Positions 58,384 through 64,000 of a stretch of DNA of 64,000 nucleotides are shown piece after piece. The position numbers and the translations under genes were made by a program. The notes beneath the pieces are model-generated. The model had not been told where the DNA came from. It made no database searches and saw only the letters and a list, made by a program, of their open reading frames with translations. This DNA comes from Paludibacteraceae bacterium (lineage in GTDB: Bacteria; Bacteroidota; Bacteroidia; Bacteroidales; Paludibacteraceae), in contig JAEDGZ010000003.1 in the NCBI GenBank assembly GCA_016297215.1, positions 51,333 to 115,332 on the forward strand, written 5' to 3'. Numbering within the stretch: position 1 is the stretch's first letter; each line of letters begins with the position of its first letter.

Positions 58384-58698
58384 TTACAGCATTCCCAACT
58401 CTAATTTGGCTTCCTCGGACATCATGTCTTTGCTCCACTCGGGCTCAAAGACGATATTCACGTTCACGGTCTCTATGCCGTCCACGCTCCCCACCTTCTG
58501 TTTGATATCCTCCACGAGGAACTCCCCCGCGGGGCAACTCGGAGCGGTCAGCGTCATGTCGATAGTGCATACGCCGGGCTCGGTCAGGTCTATCTTATAT
58601 ATCAGTCCGAGGTCGTAGATATTGACGGGTATCTCGGGGTCGAACACCGTCTTTATCATCTTCAGTACTTGCTCTTCTTGCTCTAAAAACTCGTTCAT
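58384..58698 (-). CDS. MIP18/DUF59-family Fe-S cluster assembly factor
   Basis: A 104-residue protein with 'VFDPEIPVNIYDLGLIYKID' and 'DMTLTAPSCPAGEFLVEDIK', the DUF59 signatures including the conserved Cys of TAPSCP. Relatives (SufT, MIP18) help deliver Fe-S clusters. It is 2 nt upstream of the lpxH-like gene and 6 nt downstream of the SPFH gene. No other suf genes are in the window. Confidence 0.9.
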   Translation of the reverse strand: MNEFLEQEEQVLKMIKTVFDPEIPVNIYDLGLIYKIDLTEPGVCTIDMTLTAPSCPAGEFLVEDIKQKVGSVDGIETVNVNIVFEPEWSKDMMSEEAKLELGML

Positions 58699-58704
58699 AT
58701 AGCC

Positions 58705-59574
58705 TTAGTCGTTGCTATTGTTGAAGTTCACCACAGGCATCATCTTGTCGCCTCCCTGCACCTGCGGTAACTTGCCGTCCCATTTCTCTATCCAGTCTTC
58801 TTGGATAATCAACTTCGACAGCGAGGCGGAGATGGTGCGGTTGTAGTACGCCTCCGCATCGGCTTTAATCTTCATCGCTTTCGCCTCACCTTCGGCTTTG
58901 GCAACGGCTATCTTCGCATTGGCTTCCGCCTCTTTCACCTCGTTCTCGGCTTTCAGCGCCGCCTGCACAGCCGCGTTCTTCGCGTCAATCATCTTGCGCA
59001 GGCTCTCCGGCGGCGTAATCTGCGAGGTGAACTCCGTTACGATAAAACCCTCCGCGGTCAGCGCACTGTCCAGCATAAGCCTTACTTCGTTCTCGAATTT
59101 CGCACGGTTCGCCATCAGTTCATCGCTCGTATAGTTATTCGCGGAGATACGATAAGCATCGTAGATAACGGTGCGCATGTACCCTGCTTCTATATCCGAT
59201 AGGTCGCGGCGGTACTTGAAGAAGACATCCACCGCCTTCGCACGGTTCAGATAGTATGCCATCGTCGGGTCCATCGTGAAGATGGCAGCATCGCGGGTCG
59301 TAACCGTGAAGGGCTTGTAATCAACGCGTTGCACGTAGGTCGGGTATTTGAATACATCCGTCGTGATGGGGCAGTAGAACACATAACCGGTTACCGGCGA
59401 GGCATCCAGCGTGCCCTGCTCCGTGAGCGACAACTTGTTGAAACGCACACCTACCGCACTGCTGTCCACCCGCGTGCAGCGAAGGAGAAAGGAGGGTATC
59501 AATGCTACGACAATCGCTGCCACCAGCGCATATTTCACCCAGCTCGGGGTCGTTACTTTTTGTTTCGAATCCAT
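58705..59574 (-). CDS. SPFH/prohibitin-family membrane protein
   Basis: A 289-residue protein with one N-terminal membrane helix (about 12-30), the SPFH domain (about 35-205, 'DAAIFTMDPTMAYYLNRAKA', 'GFIVTEFTSQITPPESLRKM') and a long Ala/Glu/Lys coiled coil (about 205-260, 'NEVKEAEANAKIAVAKAEGE'). Such proteins form membrane-bound ring or cage assemblies and often modulate FtsH; an ftsH gene lies 1.5 kb away on the same strand. ATG 59574 was preferred to 59634. Confidence 0.9.
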   Translation of the reverse strand: MDSKQKVTTPSWVKYALVAAIVVALIPSFLLRCTRVDSSAVGVRFNKLSLTEQGTLDASPVTGYVFYCPITTDVFKYPTYVQRVDYKPFTVTTRDAAIFTMDPTMAYYLNRAKAVDVFFKYRRDLSDIEAGYMRTVIYDAYRISANNYTSDELMANRAKFENEVRLMLDSALTAEGFIVTEFTSQITPPESLRKMIDAKNAAVQAALKAENEVKEAEANAKIAVAKAEGEAKAMKIKADAEAYYNRTISASLSKLIIQEDWIEKWDGKLPQVQGGDKMMPVVNFNNSND

Positions 59575-59655
59575 AATAGTATGATTGATAATTTTAATGT
59601 GAGTTCGATGTAAGCAAACACTTTCAGCAGTCAAAAACTATTTCGGTTTCTGGTT

Positions 59656-61050
59656 CTACCTCGTCGCGCGCAGAATCAACTTTGCGATGTCGCTGTTGTC
59701 GTGCCATCCGGAGAAGCGCTCTGCGCCTACACCCACGGCGAAGATAGGCACTGCATGCGCGCTATGGGCATGCGTCGTCCAGCCTATCTTGCTCTTGTCG
59801 TTGAGCATCTTCACCGCCAGCGCACCTATCTCGTTGACGTCCTTGTACATCGTCTTCATGTCATTACCTTTGTGCGACACGGCTTTCTTGTAGGCTTTCT
59901 GCAAAGCCGCGTCTTCCTCTTTCGTTACCTCCACCTTATCATACAGCCCGAGGCTCTCTGTGAGTACCTGCTTCACGTCCTCCCACTTGGGTTGCTTCTT
60001 GCCTTTGAACAACGCAGAGACCTTGTCCGAGAGTATCCAAGCCGAGCAGCGTTGGTGTTGCAGCAGTTGCAGGTTCAGCGTGTAGTCGCTATTCCCCAGC
60101 GCCAAGCCGCCCGTCTCGTGGTCGGCGGTAACCACTATCAGCGTCTCATCGGGGTGCGCCTGATAGAACGCGTATGCCACACGCAACGCCTCATCCATCG
60201 CTATCACCTCGCCGAACGCCGTGGCGGCATCGTTGCCGTGGCTCGCATAGTCTATCATGCCGCCCTCCACCATCATAAAGAAACGCTCGTACTTACCGCT
60301 CAGGAATGGTATTGCCGTCTGCACTATCTGCTCCAGCGTGAGGTCGTCCGCACGGTGGTCAATGGCATAAGGGATGTTGTACGACGGTTTGTTGCGGTCA
60401 ATGCCGTCGGTGCTCTGCATGAGTATCATCTTCTTCGCGTCCATCAGTTGTTGTGCCTCCTCAAAGCCGTGCGCCAGCGTGTAGCCCTGCTCCTCGCAGA
60501 GGTCGTAGAGGTTCACGCGCTTGCCCGTACCGCTCTTCGGATTGGGTTGGTGGAAAGCGGCACCGCCGAAGAAGTCGAAGTTGGAGAACGCCAATTGTGT
60601 GCCTATCTCGTAGTACATCTCGCGGCTCGGCACATGGGCGTAGAACGCGCCCGGGGTGGCATGGTCAATCGCCACCGAGGTCATGATACCCACGCCCCAA
60701 CCTTGTGCTTTCAGGGTCTCTGCCACTGTGCGCACGGGCCTGCCGTCGGGGTCTTGTCCCAGCACCCCGTTGTTGGTCTTCTTGCCGCTCGCGAGGCAAG
60801 TGCCTGCCGCCGACGAATCGGTGATTCCATTGCTCGCCGAGAACGTTGCCGCCTGACCCGAATAGGGGAACTGCGTCATGCACAGACGCTGTCTGCCAAT
60901 CTCACCTTTCAACTCCGACAAGTACATCTCCGTACCCAGCACTTGATTCGTGCCCATGCCGTCGCCGATGAAATAGAACACATACTTCGCTTGCCCATAC
61001 CCGAGCAATGCCATTGCCAACAGGCAGAAAAGACAACTAAAACGTTTCAT
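59656..61050 (-). CDS. Alkaline phosphatase (PhoA family)
   Basis: A 464-residue protein with a signal peptide (1 to about 20). The metal and nucleophile motifs are clear: 'FYFIGDGMGTNQ', 'NGITDSSAAGTCLASGKKTN' (nucleophile Ser in DSSAAGT), 'MMVEGGMIDYASHGND', 'VVTADHETGGLALGNS' and 'HSAHAVPIFAVGVGAE'. It releases phosphate from organic esters in the periplasm or outside. Length is usual. The start is ATG 61050. The gap to ftsH carries a family C palindrome (61071-61092). Confidence 0.95.
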   Translation of the reverse strand: MKRFSCLFCLLAMALLGYGQAKYVFYFIGDGMGTNQVLGTEMYLSELKGEIGRQRLCMTQFPYSGQAATFSASNGITDSSAAGTCLASGKKTNNGVLGQDPDGRPVRTVAETLKAQGWGVGIMTSVAIDHATPGAFYAHVPSREMYYEIGTQLAFSNFDFFGGAAFHQPNPKSGTGKRVNLYDLCEEQGYTLAHGFEEAQQLMDAKKMILMQSTDGIDRNKPSYNIPYAIDHRADDLTLEQIVQTAIPFLSGKYERFFMMVEGGMIDYASHGNDAATAFGEVIAMDEALRVAYAFYQAHPDETLIVVTADHETGGLALGNSDYTLNLQLLQHQRCSAWILSDKVSALFKGKKQPKWEDVKQVLTESLGLYDKVEVTKEEDAALQKAYKKAVSHKGNDMKTMYKDVNEIGALAVKMLNDKSKIGWTTHAHSAHAVPIFAVGVGAERFSGWHDNSDIAKLILRATR

Positions 61051-61070
61051 ATAAGTAGGACCCACCCCGT

Positions 61071-61170
61071 CTCTCCCTGCAAAAGGAGAGGGATAGGAAA
61101 ATTAGTTTTCTACTGACGAAGGTAATTTATCTTCTCCTTCCCTTTGTAGGGAGGGTTGGGGAGGGTCTTC
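61071..61170. repeat. Family C palindromes at the end of ftsH (61071-61092 and 61131-61170)
   Basis: CTCTCCCT-gcaaa-AGGAGAGGG lies after the ftsH stop. CTTCTCCTTCCCT-ttgt-AGGGAGGG with flank GGTTGGGGAGGGTC lies within its last codons and is read as 'DPPQPSLQREGE'. Confidence 0.8.
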
Positions 61171-63135
61171 TTCCAATATCTCATCCCCTCGGCTCTTCCA
61201 CGGGCGGGGACCCAAGATGCGCTCCACATCCTCCGAGGTGATCACCTCTTTCTCTATCAGCAAGTCTGCCAGCGCGTGGTGCCCCTCTGCATGCTCTTCC
61301 AGTATCTGCTTCGCGCGCGCCATTTGCTCTGCGATAATTGCCTGCGTCTCTTGGTCTATCACCTCCGCCGTTGTCTCCGAATACGGCTTCGTGAAACCGT
61401 AGTCATAGCGCCCCGTGGAGTCGTAGAAACTCACATCTTTCAGTTTCTCCGACATGCCGTAGTATGCTACCATCGCATACGACTGCTTCGTCGCACGCTC
61501 GAGGTCGTTCAGTGCACCCGTGGAGGTCTGGCCGAGGAACAACTGCTCTGCCGCGCGACCGCCCAAGAGCGAACATAACTCGTCGAGGATATGCTCTTTG
61601 TTGGTCAGTTGTCGCTCCTCCGGCAAGTACCAAGCCGCGCCCAACGCCTGCCCGCGAGGCACTATCGTTACCTTCACCAGCGGGTTCGCCCAACGCAACA
61701 TCCACGATATCGTCGCATGCCCCGCCTCGTGGTAGGCTATCGACTTCTTCTCCTCTGCGGTCATAATCTTCGTCTTGCGCTCCAAGCCGCCGATGATACG
61801 GTCCACCGCATCCATGAAATCCTGCTTGCCCACCGCCTTATGCTCGTTGCGCGCCGCGATGAGTGCTGCCTCATTACATACATTGGCGATGTCCGCACCC
61901 GAGAATCCGGGCGTCTGCTTGGCGAGGAAATCTACATCTAAGGTCTCGTCTAACTTCAGCGGACGCAGGTGCACGCCGAATATCTCCTTGCGCTCCTGCA
62001 AGTCCGGCAACTCCACATGTATCTGCCTATCGAAGCGACCTGCACGCAGCAGCGCCGCATCCAGCACGTCTGCGCGGTTCGTCGCCGCAAGGATAATCAC
62101 GCCCGAGTTAGTGCCGAAGCCGTCCATCTCTGTGAGCAACTGGTTCAGCGTGGACTCGCGCTCGTCGTTACCGCCGCTCATCATCGCGTTCTTCCCGCGC
62201 GCACGACCTATCGCATCTATCTCATCGATGAAGATGATAGACGGTGCTTTCTCTTTCGCTTGGCGGAACAGGTCGCGCACACGGCTCGCACCCACGCCCA
62301 CGAACATCTCCACGAAGTCGCTACCCGACATCGAGAAGAATGGCACATCCGCCTCGCCTGCCACAGCCTTTGCCAGCAGCGTCTTACCCGTCCCCGGAGG
62401 ACCTACCAGCAGCGCACCCTTGGGTATCTTACCGCCAAGGTCGGTGTATTTCTTCGGGTTCTTCAGGAATGCCACTATCTCCTGCACCTCCTGCTTCGCG
62501 CCGTACAGACCCGCCACGTCCTTGAAAGTAACCTTGTCTTTCTTCTCTTTGTCATACACCTGCGCTTTCGCTTTCCCCACGCCGAAGATACCGCCCGCGC
62601 CGCCTGCCGCTGCACCCATGCCGCGGCTAATCCACACGAAGAAGAGTATCATCAGCGCAAAGGGCAGGATGTTCACCAATATCAGATACCAGTAGTCTTT
62701 CGACTTCTCGTATCGTACGTCTATCGCCACCTTGCCCGCCGCCTTGCGCGCGCTGTTCACGCCGTCGAGGTATTTCGAGAACTCCTCCACCGACGGGATC
62801 TGCGAAGCCACTTCACCTTTCGCCTGCTCGCCCTTGCCTTGGTCGCCGAACACCAGCACGTAACTCTGCGGCTTTACCAACGCTTTCGCACGGTTATCGT
62901 CATACACCGTGATGTCTTTCACGGCGTCGTTCTCGATATACGCTACAAACTTCGTGTAACTCAACTCTTTGCTGGCGGTACTGCCGGCATCGCCGCCGAA
63001 CATCCATATCGCCAGCAGAAAGAAGGCTACACTATACAACAACCAACTCACCCAACGCCAGCGGTTGGGCTTTTGGTTGTTCGGCTTCATGTTCGGGAAA
63101 TTGTTGTTAGAAGGATTAGGATTTTGTTCACTCAT
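61102..63135 (-). CDS. ftsH: ATP-dependent zinc metalloprotease FtsH
   Basis: A 677-residue protein with two N-terminal helices (about 25-45 and 150-170) around a periplasmic domain, an AAA domain with Walker A 'GPPGTGKTLLAKAVAGEA', Walker B 'IIFIDEIDAIG' and the second region of homology 'NRADVLDAALLRAGRFDRQI', and the zinc site 'HEAGH' near residue 466. It degrades unassembled membrane proteins and regulatory substrates. The last 22 residues ('DPPQPSLQREGE' and on) are not conserved FtsH text and come from a family C repeat. Confidence 0.96.
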   Translation of the reverse strand: MSEQNPNPSNNNFPNMKPNNQKPNRWRWVSWLLYSVAFFLLAIWMFGGDAGSTASKELSYTKFVAYIENDAVKDITVYDDNRAKALVKPQSYVLVFGDQGKGEQAKGEVASQIPSVEEFSKYLDGVNSARKAAGKVAIDVRYEKSKDYWYLILVNILPFALMILFFVWISRGMGAAAGGAGGIFGVGKAKAQVYDKEKKDKVTFKDVAGLYGAKQEVQEIVAFLKNPKKYTDLGGKIPKGALLVGPPGTGKTLLAKAVAGEADVPFFSMSGSDFVEMFVGVGASRVRDLFRQAKEKAPSIIFIDEIDAIGRARGKNAMMSGGNDERESTLNQLLTEMDGFGTNSGVIILAATNRADVLDAALLRAGRFDRQIHVELPDLQERKEIFGVHLRPLKLDETLDVDFLAKQTPGFSGADIANVCNEAALIAARNEHKAVGKQDFMDAVDRIIGGLERKTKIMTAEEKKSIAYHEAGHATISWMLRWANPLVKVTIVPRGQALGAAWYLPEERQLTNKEHILDELCSLLGGRAAEQLFLGQTSTGALNDLERATKQSYAMVAYYGMSEKLKDVSFYDSTGRYDYGFTKPYSETTAEVIDQETQAIIAEQMARAKQILEEHAEGHHALADLLIEKEVITSEDVERILGPRPWKSRGDEILEEDPPQPSLQREGEDKLPSSVEN

Positions 63136-63151
63136 AATAGGACTCTCCCCA

Positions 63152-63303
63152 TCCCTCCCTACAAGGGAGGGAGCAAGAGATTAGTTTAGTTAGACAAAAG
63201 TATTATTATTCTCCCTCCCTTTCCGGGGTCCCCACAAGCAACGCGCAGTGGGGTGGCTTCAGGGAGGGGTGGGGTGGGTCATCTCCCTCCCTTGCAGGGA
63301 GGG
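63152..63303. repeat. Family C palindromes between rsfS and ftsH
   Basis: Three elements: TCCCTCCCT-acA-AGGGAGGGA (63152-63172), a compound hairpin 63209-63268 in which CCCTCCCT/AGGGAGGG encloses CCCCAC/GTGGGG, and CCCTCCCT-tgc-AGGGAGGG (63285-63303). The flanks GGGTTGGGGTGGGTC are shared. Confidence 0.85.
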
Positions 63304-63315
63304 TTGGGGTGGGTC

Positions 63316-63669
63316 CTATAGTCCTTTCACCACCCCGTCTTCCCACAGGTGCTCAATATCGTAGTACGCGCGGGGCTCACGCTGCATGATATGGACAAAA
63401 ACCGTGCCATAATCCATTGCCACCCACTCTGCGTTCTCCATGCCTGCAACGCTCAGCGGATGCACATGCGTCTCCGTGCGCACATGGTCGTCCACCTCAT
63501 CGGCGATGGCTGCCACCTGCGTATTGCTGTTGCCTTCCGCTATCACCATATACTCCGCAGGAGCCTCTTTTATCTTGCGCAAGTCTATCGTTACGATGCG
63601 TTCACCCTTGCGATTCTGGATACCCTCAATAATCGTATCCACCAGTTTCTCAGTACTAATCTCTGCCAT
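63316..63669 (-). CDS. rsfS: Ribosome silencing factor RsfS
   Basis: A 117-residue protein with 'VDTIIEGIQNRKGERIVTID', 'ADEVDDHVRT' and 'NAEWVAMDYGTVFVHIMQRE', close to the RsfS/Iojap signature WVLxDxGDVVVHxF. It binds L14 and blocks subunit joining in starvation. Start ATG 63669 ('MAEISTEKLV') was preferred to longer options. A consensus promoter is about 90 nt upstream; ftsH follows after 180 nt of palindromes and may share the transcript. Confidence 0.92.
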   Translation of the reverse strand: MAEISTEKLVDTIIEGIQNRKGERIVTIDLRKIKEAPAEYMVIAEGNSNTQVAAIADEVDDHVRTETHVHPLSVAGMENAEWVAMDYGTVFVHIMQREPRAYYDIEHLWEDGVVKGL

Positions 63670-63760
63670 ATCTGTTAGGTTTATTTGTTGTGAGAGCATT
63701 GTATGCCGAACAATCAAAGCATAAGCCCTCTTAATTCCTAATTAAATACATTTTCGCTTG

Positions 63761-63791
63761 CAAAGGTACAAAAATTATTCCATATACGCAA
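63761..63791 (-). promoter_or_regulatory. Promoter of rsfS (and possibly ftsH)
   Basis: Minus strand: TTG (63791-63789), 20-nt spacer, TACCTTTG (63768-63761). Confidence 0.75.
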
Positions 63792-63916
63792 ATAAATCTA
63801 CTTTATTGCACTTTTTTGCATGATAAGTGCCGAAATATGCTACAACGCACACTCTTACCAACCCTTCAGTTCCCCGCTATCACACTACCCTACTCCATAT
63901 TACGCCCCGCGTTTAG

Positions 63917-64000
63917 AGTTAGCGATTAGTTAGTGATTAGTTAGTGATTAGTTAGCGATTAGTTAGTGATTAGTTAGTGATTAGTTAGTGATTAGTTAGT
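63917..64000. repeat. 11-bp tandem array AGTTAGTGATT
   Basis: Seven full 11-bp units and a partial eighth, with two units reading AGTTAGCGATT. The array continues beyond the window, so its full size is unknown. Confidence 0.9.

Larger units (their letters stand above)
63670..64000. other. Non-coding right end of the window
   Basis: About 330 bp with no gene: the rsfS promoter, AATTCCTAATTAAA text, and a tandem 11-bp array running off the end. Confidence 0.75.

Noticed and set aside
59701..61116. A 471-codon + strand frame opposite alkaline phosphatase
   Set aside because: Shadow of a conserved enzyme with intact catalytic motifs on the other strand.
61969..63189. A 406-codon + strand frame opposite ftsH
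   Set aside because: Shadow frame; ftsH on the minus strand has complete AAA and zinc motifs.

Overview
This window comes from a chromosome of the order Bacteroidales (Bacteroidota). The evidence is a gliding/type IX secretion protein (GldN/PorN) at the left edge, two SusC/SusD pairs, secreted peptidases with C-terminal sorting domains, Bacteroidota-restricted families (DUF3098, DUF1599, BT_3928, PG0541, DUF4296), many lipoproteins, and promoters of the Bacteroidota type (TTG, 19-20 nt, TAnnTTTG). The family cannot be fixed from sequence reading alone.

Layout. 1-633: end of gldN. 683-7426 (+): a tight housekeeping operon ftsX, DUF3098, uppP, truB, queA-like, ung, polA. 7479-9070 (-): smpB and a CNNM/CBS membrane protein. 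9196-13261 (+): ruvA, DUF1599, BT_3928-type, tpiA, then a gamma-carbonic anhydrase. 13361-20049 (-): SusC/SusD locus 1 with two accessory lipoproteins. 20717-27483 (-): a TetR-controlled tripartite RND efflux operon with its PG0541 partner. 27831-30425 (-): an ExbB/ExbD energising operon and tRNA-Ser. 30739-36275 (-): tatD, canonical queA, an RlmL-type methyltransferase, a LolC/E-type permease, rbfA, rpmH. 36715-43110 (+): recO, metK behind a candidate SAM-II-like riboswitch, lspA, DUF4296, rplM-rpsI, rpsB-tsf. 43378-54295 (-): SusC/SusD locus 2 with a BIG2 lipoprotein, an M6 metalloprotease, a C10 cysteine protease and a broken sorting-domain gene, which looks like a protein/peptide utilisation locus. 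54542-63669: M16 peptidase, tRNA-Leu, a small lipoprotein, mazG, lpxH-like, MIP18-type, SPFH protein, alkaline phosphatase, ftsH, rsfS.

The most unusual property is the density of small interspersed repeats. Several GC-rich palindrome families (called A, B and C here) lie between genes, and copies also lie inside reading frames. Three tandem 42-bp copies of B encode three 14-residue repeats at the C-terminus of the RlmL-type methyltransferase. An A copy sits in the same gene just before its catalytic NPPY motif. Another B copy, read in a different frame, sits in the extracytoplasmic loop of the LolC/E-type permease. A C copy encodes the FtsH tail. This resembles Rickettsia palindromic elements in behaviour. 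A roughly 100-bp module (terminator-like hairpin, conserved core, second hairpin, exchangeable palindrome) occurs twice, and four arrays with an exact 9-bp period occur between genes.

Other points of note are a DNA polymerase I that lacks almost the whole 3'-5' exonuclease domain, and two QueA homologues of which the truB-linked one has lost conserved active-site motifs. All family assignments come from reading motifs; no database search was run.
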